The notes under the pieces: generated by a model
What the model saw: only the letters and a program-made list of their open reading frames with translations
The model's database searches: none
Told to the model about the DNA's origin: nothing
Source: an uncultured Candidatus Saccharibacteria bacterium
GTDB taxonomy: Bacteria; Patescibacteriota; Saccharimonadia; Saccharimonadales; Saccharimonadaceae
Length of the DNA stretch: 64,000 nt
Direction: 5' to 3'
Assembly: GCA_948851665.1 (NCBI GenBank)
Contig: CAQOWG010000003.1
Coordinates: 1-64,000, forward strand
Shown here: one piece after another, positions 10,760 through 18,305 of the stretch
Layout of the letters: every line of letters starts with the position of its first letter
How positions within the stretch are numbered: position 1 is the stretch's first letter
Position numbers and translations under genes: made by a program

Positions 10760-11115
10760 CGGCAAATACAACTAAATTAGTCTCAACACCTCTAATTCAA
10801 AAAGATTTTTCTCCTCCCCTCCACCTTCCGTACATCGTGGCACTTAGGATTTCAAGGAGGAAATGGGTAAGTTATCTGGCAAAAAATCTATATTACTTTG
10901 GGCCACAACTTTCCCCATTCCCCGTTTGATCGCTCCACGCGTAGTGAAGCATACGTGTAAACTCCCGTAAATCTCATTGTTGTTTTCAATGTGCGATGAG
11001 ACTAACGTAGTTTGTGGTTTGCGCTTTCCGCAAACTTGAGGTAACTCCTAGGAGTGTGTAATTTATGGCTAGAAATTACCTTCGGGCCTGCCGAAACCGC
11101 TTTTTAATTTAATAA
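10760..11115. ncRNA. Structured RNA candidate in a long intergenic region, strand unsettled
   Basis: The 10,696-11,479 gap contains no convincing protein gene but has a run of strong hairpins. They include ACGCGTA/TACGTGT near 10,937-10,960, a nested CTCAT...ATGAG, GTTTGCG-CTTTC-CGCAAAC near 11,017-11,035, a perfect 12-bp palindrome ACTCCTAGGAGT, GTAATTT/AAATTAC, and TTCGG-GCCTG-CCGAA followed by CCGCTTTTT. The last could terminate a plus-strand RNA. A possible minus-strand promoter (TTGAAA, 17 nt, TAGGAT) lies near 11,165-11,195. A 35-codon plus-strand ORF (10863-10970) has AAGGAGG only 2 nt before its ATG, so I do not call it. No known RNA family matched by eye. Confidence 0.4.
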
Positions 11116-11209
11116 GGTGCATTTTTGTTTGTCCGTGTTTGTTTGAATTTGGACTTATCCCCATCCTATCACGTTTATGTTAATATTTCAAGACTTTTTC
11201 GCCAAAATC

Positions 11210-11400
11210 TGTTGTATTTTTTACAACATTCGCCATTTTATATCTGTTAATTACCATAATCATATTGTTGTATTTTTTACAACATTTTGTTGTATATTTT
11301 CTTATAGCCGTTGTCATGATAACAACATGAGCATGTTAATTTCACATTCATCGTTGTTATCACTACAACACCTATACCCCTGTACGTGTCATTTTTACAA
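11210..11400. repeat. Cluster of TGTTGTA-N5-TACAACA inverted repeats
   Basis: Two identical 19-bp palindromes, TGTTGTATTTTTTACAACA (11210-11228 and 11266-11284), are followed by a half-site near 11,288. Two looser GTTGT...ACAAC palindromes lie near 11,314-11,330 and 11,354-11,370, and another half-site near 11,390. The spacing and repetition look like an array of binding sites for a dimeric DNA-binding protein. The 14-base core recurs inside and after comM. Confidence 0.6.
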
Positions 11401-11449
11401 CAAACCGCCGAAGCCATGTCTATTCGGCCCAATATTCCCTACCATGTCA

Positions 11450-11474
11450 AAGACCCGAGCTTAGCTCGGGTCTT
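11450..11474. terminator. Hairpin terminator
   Basis: An 11-bp stem (AAGACCCGAGC/GCTCGGGTCTT) with a TTA loop lies 6 nt past the stop at 11480. It could act in both directions. Confidence 0.7.
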
Positions 11475-11479
11475 CCTCC

Positions 11480-12130
11480 TTACCGAACGGCCAAGATATT
11501 CATATAGCCACTAAAATGCGGCACAGTATCCCCTTCCACCCGTAAAGGTTTGTAGTGTATGTCTCGCGTTTCATAAATCCTGTTGCCCCGATAGAGCTCT
11601 ACGATGTAACGGTGTCCCGCCTCGTCAACATCGTAAGCAATCCGCACTCCATTCTTTGCCCGCCGACTCGTCTGCAAACCAAAATCAAACCTGCAACTCC
11701 CGAGCGATTCTCTATCTGGTAATACCTTAATGTCCAGATAACCTGCCGGCTCCCAAATCTTAAAAATTATCCTGCCGTCAATAATCGTCACTGCCACCAA
11801 ACTCGACGTACCAGCCACCGTCGGCGCCATCATCACCTTCGACAATTTCTCCGTTAAATCGTTTTTAGAAAAGCAACTATCACCGCTACACAACGATCCA
11901 CACATAAGATCTACATGTCCAACTCGACACGGATAGTCACCCATATATGGATGCACTAAAGGCATTAACCTTTTTGGCGCCCGTACCACCGGAATTCGTA
12001 ACCGTTCCCACAAATCGTGGCTACCATTCGTGGGCACAATCTCCTGTCTAACAGTCGAAATCTGAAACACCACCGTGTTCTCTGTTACCTTTTCACAGGT
12101 CGTCCCTGCAAAAAACATTTGTCTCCTCAT
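11480..12130 (-). CDS. Hypothetical protein with several cysteines
   Basis: Not recognised. The start was set at 12130 because AAGGAGA lies 6-7 nt before that ATG; the open frame continues upstream to 12259 without support. The 216-residue product starts MRRQMFFAG, has a cysteine cluster near the middle (CGSLCSGDSC), and ends in a predicted beta-rich half. There is no signal peptide. The gene has its own strong sigma-70-type promoter about 150 bp upstream and a terminator directly after it, so it is a single-gene unit. Confidence 0.65.
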   Translation of the reverse strand: MRRQMFFAGTTCEKVTENTVVFQISTVRQEIVPTNGSHDLWERLRIPVVRAPKRLMPLVHPYMGDYPCRVGHVDLMCGSLCSGDSCFSKNDLTEKLSKVMMAPTVAGTSSLVAVTIIDGRIIFKIWEPAGYLDIKVLPDRESLGSCRFDFGLQTSRRAKNGVRIAYDVDEAGHRYIVELYRGNRIYETRDIHYKPLRVEGDTVPHFSGYMNILAVR

Positions 12131-12280
12131 AACCGTTCTCCTTTCTCTCAAAGAGCCTTGGCTTCTCAGCCCCCTATGCCGGTGCTTTCTCACTAGCACG
12201 CAACTGTCAGAGTTCCATACTTCCACAATGCTCGCGCAGTGCTTCCGTAGTGTCCTCACGACGCCAATTCCAACGTTCTA

Positions 12281-12309
12281 ATTCTAGCACAACCACCATC
12301 ATTTGTCAA
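12281..12309 (-). promoter_or_regulatory. Promoter of the gene at 11480-12130
   Basis: Minus strand: TTGACA (12304-12309), a 17-nt spacer and TAGAAT (12281-12286). The implied leader is about 140 nt before ATG 12130. Confidence 0.75.
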
Positions 12310-13020
12310 TCAAACCATCCATCCTACCCTCTTGCTGTATCCCAAATATCATTTTATAGCTAGTGCCAACAAAAACCCACTCATCGTACCTATGAGCAGG
12401 TTCTATACCAATCAACCAAAGAAGAAGACCGGTAACTGCGAGGAAAACCGGTCTTCTGTAGAGTGTGGAGTTATTTTGGCAAATTTTTATTTTTGACTTT
12501 TGAATAAATTTTGTACTCAAAAGTTATCCCTATTATAAGCCCGGATTGTGCTTAAGTCAACAACTTTTTGAACAATTTTGTTATCAATTTTTACAGAGTT
12601 TTCCACAGGCCATTTTTTCATCAAATCAACATTTTTCATATAACCCGATTTTCGCTTTCAACACATTTTCCAACATCTCGCAAATTACATATTTTCATAT
12701 TTTAACACATTTTCTATACATGCCATTCGTTCCATTCATGGCTATATTGCTAATTGCCTGCTACTCAATTTCAGTTTCATTTTTGGTCAATCCTTACAAC
12801 CACTAAGCACTTCATGCGCATTCTACACGCAACCTCGCCCAAATCGGCCGCACATAGTCAAGTTAAGCGTTTTTAAGCCCTACAAACCATTCCCATTCCC
12901 AACCCCTACCACAAACCCATCTTTTGACTCAGGAACCCCTCCACGGGCTCACAAATGCGTCACACGCTACTATGTCCCACATAATATGCCCACTCCGCCC
13001 TATACCCCAGTTGCGATCAC
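12310..13020. other. AT-rich intergenic stretch without a recognised gene
   Basis: This 700-bp stretch holds a strong 10-bp inverted repeat (GAAGACCGGT/ACCGGTCTTC, 12424-12456), an AT-rich block (12,480-12,800) and one DnaA-box-like TTTTCCACA at 12599-12607. Short open frames are present but have no ribosome binding sites and cross the hairpin. I see no gene. A single imperfect box is too little to call an origin. Confidence 0.5.
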
Positions 13021-13053
13021 AAAAAAAATAGCCCACATCACTGCCTGGCTATT
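13021..13053 (-). terminator. tmRNA terminator
   Basis: Minus strand: AATAGCC ... GGCTATT followed by eight T residues, starting about 15 nt past the tmRNA CCA end. Confidence 0.85.
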
Positions 13054-13066
13054 CCCCTCTTTGATC

Positions 13067-13420
13067 TGGTGGAGCTGCCGGATACTGCCTCCGGGTCCGA
13101 AAAATCTCCAATATACCATTCTACACGCATAGTCTTTTGTTTCTCTCGGTATCAATCAGCAGCGGCAAAAGACAAAACTGCCAAAAACCCTGATTATTTT
13201 TCGAGCTAGAGGGCATCAAACCCCTAGCCTTATTACCGTTATATAATAATCCTCAGCCTACGGTACCTTAACCTCAGACCAGCCTAGTAAATATTCTTAG
13301 GCGTACGCAGGTGCGTAAAGCACATGCTTAGAAGTGGATTTCACACTTATTCATAATACTTACGGTATCAATCGACGTGCCTGGTATCTGTTAATTATCC
13401 GTCTAAGCTTTGTCAGCCCC
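13067..13420 (-). ncRNA. ssrA: tmRNA (transfer-messenger RNA)
   Basis: The 5' end GGGGCTGA and 3' end CAGCTCC-ACCA form a 7-bp acceptor stem with the G-U pair at position 3 that marks alanyl tmRNA. The segments ACTATGC-TGTAGA and TTTCGGAC-CGG upstream of the 3' end match conserved tmRNA sequence. CCA is encoded. A tag frame on the minus strand ends ...LYAPAYA before TAA (13297-13299), at the expected distance of about 120 nt from the 5' end. The T-arm is odd: stem CCGGA/TCCGG is intact, but the loop reads GGCAGTA rather than the usual TTCRANY. tmRNA rescues stalled ribosomes together with SmpB. Confidence 0.93.
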
Positions 13421-13430
13421 AGATACGTCT

Positions 13431-13459
13431 ATCTTATCACATTTTCATCTCTATCGCAA
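13431..13459 (-). promoter_or_regulatory. tmRNA promoter
   Basis: Minus strand: TTGCGA (13454-13459), a 17-nt spacer and TAAGAT (13431-13436), about 10 nt before the mature tmRNA 5' end. Confidence 0.7.
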
Positions 13460-13657
13460 GAGATATTATGCTTAAAATTTTTAATCATGACTGTTTCTAT
13501 GCTTAAATATTTTAACAATAACCTCTTTGGGATGCTAAATCTCGTGCTCACAACAAAGTGTTGTAAAAATTACTAATACAGAGGTATATAAACAAAGTAT
13601 CGCCAAAATGGCTTATTTTCCTTGTAGTTTTTTCAAAATCTGCTATATACTCGCGTC

Positions 13658-15229
13658 ATGATCGCAAAAGTATATTCCGCCATCCCCAACGGCTACGACG
13701 GCCACCTCGTCGAAATCGAAGGCACCACAGCCAACAGTCTACCCTGTTTTAATATCGTCGGTATGGCCAGCAAAACCATTACTGAAGCCCGTGAACGCGT
13801 TCGCGCCGCCATTGCTAGCTCTGACCTTAATTTCCCCACCAAAAAAGTCACTGTTAGCCTCGCACCAGCAGAACTCCAAAAAACCGGCTCCCATCTTGAC
13901 CTGCCAATCGCCCTAGCTATTCTCGTTCTCTCCGGCAATCTTCTCAATTCCAACCTCAATCAGAAGCTTTTCGCCGGTGAGCTCTCCCTAGACGGCCAAG
14001 TTCGCCCCGTCCACGGCATCATTAACATTATTGAAGCCGCTAAATCCGCCGGTTTTACAGAAATCTATGTCCCTGTCGACAATCTCCCCGAAGCTCAACT
14101 TCTCTCTGGTGTCCAAATTATCGGCGTCAAATCACTACGCCAACTCGTCTTACATCTCAAAGGCATTACTCCTCTTCCATTACCCCCTCCGGTAAATGTT
14201 GTAAAAAATACCAGTACGGGTACGCTATCATTACCCGATACTGATTATTATCTTGACCAGATCCGCGGCCAGGCTCTCGCTAAGCGCGCTCTCGTCATCG
14301 CTCTTGCCGGCCACCACAACCTCCTCATCTCCGGTCCGCCCGGCGCCGGTAAAACCCTCATCGCTCGTGTCGCTTCCAACCTGCTACCCGCTCCATCCCC
14401 AGAAGAACAAATTTCCATCGCCAAGATTCATTCCCTTTCTGGCGCCGAGCCTAGCCTCCAGCACACGAAACGCCCCTTCCGCGCCCCACATCACACCTCT
14501 AGTTGCGTCTCAATCATCGGTGGCGGTCCTTCTGCCGCCCCTGGCGAAATCTCGCTCGCTCATCATGGCATCCTCTTCCTAGACGAACTCCTTGAATTTC
14601 CCCGCCCCGTCCTTGAAGCCCTCCGTGGCCCACTCGAGGATAGAACTATCTCCATTTCCCGCGCTCACGGCCATTTTTCCTACCCAGCCAATTTCATCCT
14701 TATCGCCACTATGAATCCATGCCCCTGCGGTCATCTCGGTGACCCATTGCACCCCTGCACCTGCACCACGAATCAAATCCAAACCTACCGCCACAAACTC
14801 TCTGGGCCTATCCTTGATCGCATCGACCTTATCATCAATGTCTCCCGAGTTAAAAATTCTGAGCTTATCGACCAAGTTGCCCCGCCCATCAACATGCAAC
14901 CATCCCAAAACCCTAATTCCTGCCCTGAGCACACCTCTGCTCTTGCTTCTATCGCAAATGCCCTTGTCCTCCAATCAAAACGATATAATACTGCCACTCG
15001 TTATAATAGCACCATTCGCCCCAGTGAAATCACTAATTACGTCCCGCTCTCACCCAGCACCGCTAAACTCCTCAAGCAAGCGATTTCTCATCTTAATCTA
15101 TCTGCCAGAGCCTATTTCAAAGTTCTGCGCATAGCTCGCACTATCGCCGACCTCTGTGGCTCCAGCCAAATATTACCCGCCCATCTCTCCGAAGCCCTCT
15201 CCTTCCGTCAAACGCTTCCCGAACACTAA
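13658..15229 (+). CDS. comM: ComM/YifB-like AAA+ Mg-chelatase-family protein
   Basis: This 523-residue ComM (YifB) protein has an N-terminal Lon-protease-like domain (about 1-170), then an AAA+ Mg-chelatase ATPase with Walker A GPPGAGKT near residue 226, and a cysteine-rich insert (MNPCPCGHLGD). In naturally transformable bacteria ComM is a hexameric branch-migration helicase that extends recombination of imported DNA. TATACT sits exactly 6 nt before the ATG and no ribosome binding site is present, so the mRNA is probably leaderless. One copy of the window's 14-mer repeat lies inside the coding region (14197-14211), in the linker between the two domains. Other copies follow the stop codon. 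Confidence 0.95.
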   Translation: MIAKVYSAIPNGYDGHLVEIEGTTANSLPCFNIVGMASKTITEARERVRAAIASSDLNFPTKKVTVSLAPAELQKTGSHLDLPIALAILVLSGNLLNSNLNQKLFAGELSLDGQVRPVHGIINIIEAAKSAGFTEIYVPVDNLPEAQLLSGVQIIGVKSLRQLVLHLKGITPLPLPPPVNVVKNTSTGTLSLPDTDYYLDQIRGQALAKRALVIALAGHHNLLISGPPGAGKTLIARVASNLLPAPSPEEQISIAKIHSLSGAEPSLQHTKRPFRAPHHTSSCVSIIGGGPSAAPGEISLAHHGILFLDELLEFPRPVLEALRGPLEDRTISISRAHGHFSYPANFILIATMNPCPCGHLGDPLHPCTCTTNQIQTYRHKLSGPILDRIDLIINVSRVKNSELIDQVAPPINMQPSQNPNSCPEHTSALASIANALVLQSKRYNTATRYNSTIRPSEITNYVPLSPSTAKLLKQAISHLNLSARAYFKVLRIARTIADLCGSSQILPAHLSEALSFRQTLPEH

Positions 15230-15246
15230 CTTTTCTCGTCTGTTCA

Positions 15247-15452
15247 AGTATTTTTTACAACATAATCATTGCCTGAACACTAGATTTTACGCCCGAACAA
15301 TTCTCTTCCAAACTGAATAAGTATTTTTTACAACGCCTAGAAGCCGCATGATTACCTCTGCCTTAGTATTTTTTACAACACTACACAAGATATTATCTCC
15401 TCCGCCAATCAATACTCATTCGCGTTAACCAGTTTTAGTATTTTTTACAACA
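15247..15452. repeat. Four copies of AGTATTTTTTACAAC downstream of comM
   Basis: Exact copies of GTATTTTTTACAAC begin at 15248, 15321, 15366 and 15438, separated by 59, 31 and 58 bp of unrelated sequence. The same 14-mer occurs at 11215, 11271 and, reversed, at 14197 in comM. The rest of the 15,230-15,621 gap holds no gene. A degenerate copy may lie near 15,281. Confidence 0.75.
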
Positions 15453-15621
15453 TTATATGGCGTCGTTCCTCGCCAAAAGCCAACCCCACAATGCATATGT
15501 TCGATAACTGCCATCAATTCCACTAGCCCCAACTTTTTTACAAAACCTCTTCCCAATTCCATCCCTTTGCGATATAATCATAAACATAATATCAACCAAA
15601 AACAAACACAAGGAGACAAAA

Positions 15622-16278
15622 ATGGGACCAGAAATACCCAATTCAGGTTCTGGCGTCAATGCTTTCGCCGAAATGGCAGCATCAATGCCATCCTATGGTG
15701 ATCATCTCGCCAGCCAAACCGGGTTACCCTCAGAATCACCGCCAATACCAGCTGGCGAGTCAAACCTAGCGAATGAGCCACCAAACAACGAACAAAAACA
15801 AACTACTGAAACAATCCCTGTGGCCGAAACTTCTCCTGAACCTGCCACCGTCAAAACGTCTGAGGCCGTCAAAGACACCACTGAATCTGCTACCGACTTC
15901 TCCCCTGAAGAACTTGCTGGCATACAAAAATATGCAGACGAACTCGAAACTGGCGCCAAAAAAGATCAGAAAATGGCCGATTTACTCCATCAATTCGTCG
16001 ATATCGCTAGCCACCAACATAGTAACAGCCAAAAACCCGCCGCAGCCATCGCATCCGTTGAATCCACACCATCCTCTGCTACTCCTCAAAATACCTCAGA
16101 ACAACCCTCGCCAATCCCAAAACCAACTATCCCTGATGCCGCAGCTGCCATCGCTGAAGCCCTAGCCGAAACCGCCGACACTCCCATTCCTGATCAGACC
16201 CCCATATCTACACCTCCCGAATCTCCCGCTGGGAGTTTCCCCGGAAACTCACCAGGAGAAAATCCTGCCGCAGCCTAG
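15622..16278 (+). CDS. Disordered Pro/Ser/Thr/Ala-rich protein
   Basis: Not recognised. The 218 residues are almost wholly low complexity, rich in Pro, Ser, Thr, Glu and Ala, with one short potentially folded helical segment near residues 92-130 (FSPEELAGIQKYADEL...). There is no signal peptide or membrane helix. The start is supported by AAGGAG 6 nt before ATG, with TATAAT about 45 bp upstream. The stop is followed after 17 bp by a perfect CIRCE-like palindrome. Codon use resembles its neighbours, so it is probably a real gene, perhaps an intrinsically disordered scaffold; its function is unknown. Confidence 0.65.
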   Translation: MGPEIPNSGSGVNAFAEMAASMPSYGDHLASQTGLPSESPPIPAGESNLANEPPNNEQKQTTETIPVAETSPEPATVKTSEAVKDTTESATDFSPEELAGIQKYADELETGAKKDQKMADLLHQFVDIASHQHSNSQKPAAAIASVESTPSSATPQNTSEQPSPIPKPTIPDAAAAIAEALAETADTPIPDQTPISTPPESPAGSFPGNSPGENPAAA

Positions 16279-16295
16279 CTGGCTGACCAACCTAA

Positions 16296-16322
16296 TTAGC
16301 ACTCTTATTACAAGAGTGCTAA
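16296..16322. promoter_or_regulatory. CIRCE-like palindrome (candidate HrcA site) or terminator hairpin
   Basis: TTAGCACTC, 9 nt, GAGTGCTAA: this equals the CIRCE consensus, the operator of the heat-shock repressor HrcA. It lies 17 bp after the stop of the disordered protein and about 95 bp upstream of the infC promoter. No groE or dnaK gene is near. The flanks extend the stem to 12 bp, but no T-run follows, so it is a poor terminator. Confidence 0.6.
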
Positions 16323-16417
16323 TTATTTACCGATCATCGTGCCACCGTCCCTGATTCCCGCCTTTACCCAGGTCACGTATTTCTTTTAGTCGTACCCAAA
16401 ATCCCCCCATTTCCCTC

Positions 16418-16446
16418 TTGTCAGCCCTAGTATTTTTTGTTATAAT
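16418..16446 (+). promoter_or_regulatory. Promoter of the infC-rpmI-rplT-rpmB unit
   Basis: TTGTCA (16418-16423), a 17-nt spacer and TATAAT (16441-16446), giving a leader of about 25-30 nt. Confidence 0.75.
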
Positions 16447-16479
16447 TAATCTTAGTTCAATTTAACGAAAGGATGAGCC

Positions 16480-17007
16480 ATCGGTAGTAAACCATCACGC
16501 ACGAAATTAAACGGAGAAATCCGTTATCCAGAAGTACGCGTAATAGGTTCTAGCGGTGAGCAGCTTGGCATCATGTCTAGCCGCGACGCTCAGAAGATCG
16601 CTAGAGAACAGGGTGTTGATCTGGTAGAAATTGCCGGCAATGCCAACCCGCCCGTTGTCAAAGTCATCGACTGGGGTAAATACCAGTACCAGAAGATGAA
16701 AGAAGAGGCAAAAAATCGCAAAAAAGCCCGTGAAAAGCAATCTGAGCTTAAAACGATGAAAATTGGTCTCAAAATTAGCGACAACGATCTCGGGATTAAA
16801 GTCCGCAAAATTTGCGAGTTCCTTGAAGACGGTGATCGTGTCAAGATTATGATTATCTTCCGCGGTCGCGAAATGGCCCACAAAGAGATGGGACAAATCA
16901 CGCTCGACAAAGTTCTAAATCTCATTTCCGAACACGTCGAAGTCGTCCAAGAAGGTAAATCACAATTTGCTGGTCGCAACTTATCAGTCGGGATTCGGAA
17001 GAAGTAA
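16480..17007 (+). CDS. infC: Translation initiation factor IF-3, AUC start
   Basis: IF3 binds the 30S subunit, prevents premature 50S joining and checks the start codon. The 175-residue protein has the N-domain (RVIGSSGEQLGI, DLVEIAGNANPPVVKVIDWGKY) and the C-domain (KIGLKISDNDLGIKVRKICEFL, FRGREMAH). The only codon that gives a normal N terminus is ATC at 16480, placed 6 nt after AAAGGA; a TGA stop lies in frame two codons before it and the first ATG (16573) is inside the N-domain. Non-AUG starts in infC are known to let IF3 repress its own translation. It is the first gene of the ribosomal-protein unit. Confidence 0.95.
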   Translation: MGSKPSRTKLNGEIRYPEVRVIGSSGEQLGIMSSRDAQKIAREQGVDLVEIAGNANPPVVKVIDWGKYQYQKMKEEAKNRKKAREKQSELKTMKIGLKISDNDLGIKVRKICEFLEDGDRVKIMIIFRGREMAHKEMGQITLDKVLNLISEHVEVVQEGKSQFAGRNLSVGIRKK

Positions 17008-17074
17008 TTCCTACTTCAACGGTCCTCTGATCGAACTTTCATAATAATAAACTAAAGGAAAGAGTATAGTAATT

Positions 17075-17269
17075 ATGCCTAAACTCAAAACCCACAAAGG
17101 CACCGCTAAGCGCATCAAGATTACCGGCTCAGGTAAACTTTCTCGCGAACGTGCCTACGGCAACCACATTCTCGCCAAAAAGTCCAAGGCTCGCAAGCGC
17201 AATATGAAAACTGCCGCTTTCGTAAATGGCAAAATCGGTAAAAATGTTAAAAAAGCCCTAGGAGTCTAA
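17075..17269 (+). CDS. rpmI: 50S ribosomal protein L35
   Basis: This is a 64-residue basic protein with the L35 signature ([21 protein letters not shown], ... KSKARKRN). It follows infC by 67 bp and precedes rplT by 1 bp, the usual bacterial infC-rpmI-rplT order. The ribosome binding site (AAAGGAAAG) is about 14 nt upstream, longer than normal. In this operon L20 often represses rpmI translation, so the spacer may be regulatory; that is an inference. Confidence 0.97.
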   Translation: MPKLKTHKGTAKRIKITGSGKLSRERAYGNHILAKKSKARKRNMKTAAFVNGKIGKNVKKALGV

Positions 17270-17270
17270 G

Positions 17271-17621
17271 ATGAGAGTTAAACGTGGTGTGCCCGCACGG
17301 GCTAAACATAAGAAAATTTTGAATGCTGCCAAGGGGATGCAACACTATCGCACCCGCAGCTATCGCCTAGCCAAACAGGGTGTCATTAAATCCCTTCGCT
17401 ATAGCTACCGCGATCGCCGCAATAAAAAACGCGATCTTCGTTCCCTTTGGATTACCCGTATTAACAACGCTTCCCGTGAGCTTGGTCTTTCTTATTCGCA
17501 GCTCATGTCTGGTCTCAAGAAAAACGGTACTACTATCGACCGCAAAATGCTAGCCGAGCTTGCCGTTAGTCAACCTGAGGCCTTCAAAGCCATCGTTAAT
17601 ACCGTGAAGGAGGCTAAATAA
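17271..17621 (+). CDS. rplT: 50S ribosomal protein L20
   Basis: The 116-residue protein has the typical basic N terminus ([17 protein letters not shown]) and the [19 protein letters not shown] core. L20 is an early 23S rRNA-binding assembly protein and, in many bacteria, the autogenous repressor of this operon. It starts 1 bp after rpmI, and its stop overlaps the rpmB start (TAATG at 17619-17623). Confidence 0.98.
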   Translation: MRVKRGVPARAKHKKILNAAKGMQHYRTRSYRLAKQGVIKSLRYSYRDRRNKKRDLRSLWITRINNASRELGLSYSQLMSGLKKNGTTIDRKMLAELAVSQPEAFKAIVNTVKEAK

Positions 17622-17812
17622 TGGCAATCTGTGAAATAAGTGGCAAAGGTAAGATGTATGGACATAACGTGTCTTTCTCTCAGCGCAAAACCCGCAAGGT
17701 TTTCAAACCTAATGTCCAGAAAAAGACTCTCGTTGTCGATGGCCACAAAGTCAAAGTCAATGTTGCTACATCGACCCTTCGTACCCTGAAGAAAAAAGGT
17801 CTAGTCAAATAA
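17621..17812 (+). CDS. rpmB: 50S ribosomal protein L28
   Basis: The 63-residue protein begins [20 protein letters not shown] and has the SQRKTRKVFKPNVQ core of L28. Only one N-terminal cysteine is present, so this is a zinc-free form. It is translationally coupled to rplT and followed by a strong terminator. Addition of rpmB to the infC-rpmI-rplT operon is less usual than the three-gene core. Confidence 0.95.
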   Translation: MAICEISGKGKMYGHNVSFSQRKTRKVFKPNVQKKTLVVDGHKVKVNVATSTLRTLKKKGLVK

Positions 17813-17842
17813 CTCCCCGAATTCAGAGATTTCTCTGTAACA

Positions 17843-17873
17843 AAAAACCAGGACTTTGATCCTGGTTTTTTTT
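17843..17873 (+). terminator. Terminator of the infC-rpmB operon
   Basis: AAAACCAGGA-CTTTGA-TCCTGG followed by eight T residues. It also separates the operon from the converging RNase P RNA gene. Confidence 0.92.
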
Positions 17874-17875
17874 GT

Positions 17876-18213
17876 TGAGCCTTCAGTAAGCCGGGTTTTG
17901 TAACCTTCCCTCTCGGGCTAGCCGACAACCATCTATCTAATTCGCAAATTGCTCTGCGACTTTAGCGGTAAACGTGCATCCTCGGACCAAGGTATCTAGC
18001 ACTCCTTGCAGCCGGTAGGGTTTGCCCTCGCTCTATGTCGCCATAAAGCGCTGTGAGCTCTTACCTCACTCTTTTCACCCTTACCAAAAATGGCGGTATA
18101 AGTTTCTGTGGTACTTTCCCGGCCCTTACGGGCGGTCGCCGTTAGCGACTACCGTGTCCTTTGCTGCCCGGACTTTCCTCTTGGGGTTACCAAGCGGTTG
18201 TCTTTCAGGCTCA
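17876..18213 (-). ncRNA. rnpB: RNase P RNA
   Basis: The minus strand carries the universal bacterial core GAGGAAAGTCCGGGC near the 5' end and the AAGGGTGAAA segment in the middle. GAGCCT (18207-18212) at the 5' end pairs with AGGCTC at the 3' end as helix P1. The length, about 338 nt, fits type A RNase P RNA, the ribozyme that matures tRNA 5' ends. A -10-like TAAAAT lies just upstream on the minus strand. It converges on the infC-rpmB operon. Confidence 0.95.
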
Positions 18214-18305
18214 CACCTATTTTATCATAAACCTTTCCATAAGCCAAATCCCCGCAATCTGCTTCTTGATGATTTGTCCCCAAATCCCAAAATCCGCCCT
18301 ACAAT

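Noticed and set aside
10863..10970. 35-codon ORF with AAGGAGG upstream
   Set aside because: The ribosome binding site is only 2 nt from ATG, and the segment is better explained as structured RNA.
11000..11060. Second tmRNA: minus strand reads GCAAACCACAAACTACG, like the E. coli tag region
   Set aside because: There is no tRNA-like 3' end, CCA or matching 5' end nearby, and a complete tmRNA lies at 13067-13420.
12299..12520. 73-codon minus-strand ORF
   Set aside because: It has no ribosome binding site, runs through a 10-bp inverted repeat and has unnatural composition.
12480..13020. AT-rich region near gyrase genes as oriC
   Set aside because: Only one imperfect DnaA box (TTTTCCACA) was found, and there is no dnaA or dnaN in the window. 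GC skew could not be computed.
13334..13576. 80-codon plus-strand ORF
   Set aside because: It overlaps the tmRNA gene and its promoter on the other strand.
14579..14974. 131-codon minus-strand ORF inside comM
   Set aside because: It is a shadow of the comM coding strand, with no start signals.
15248..15451. Four short direct repeats after comM as a CRISPR array
   Set aside because: The repeats are only 14 bp, spacing is irregular (59, 31 and 58 bp between copies), copies also lie inside comM and 4 kb away, and no cas gene is present.
15453..15659. 68-codon minus-strand ORF
   Set aside because: It overlaps the promoter, ribosome binding site and start of the disordered-protein gene and has no signals of its own.
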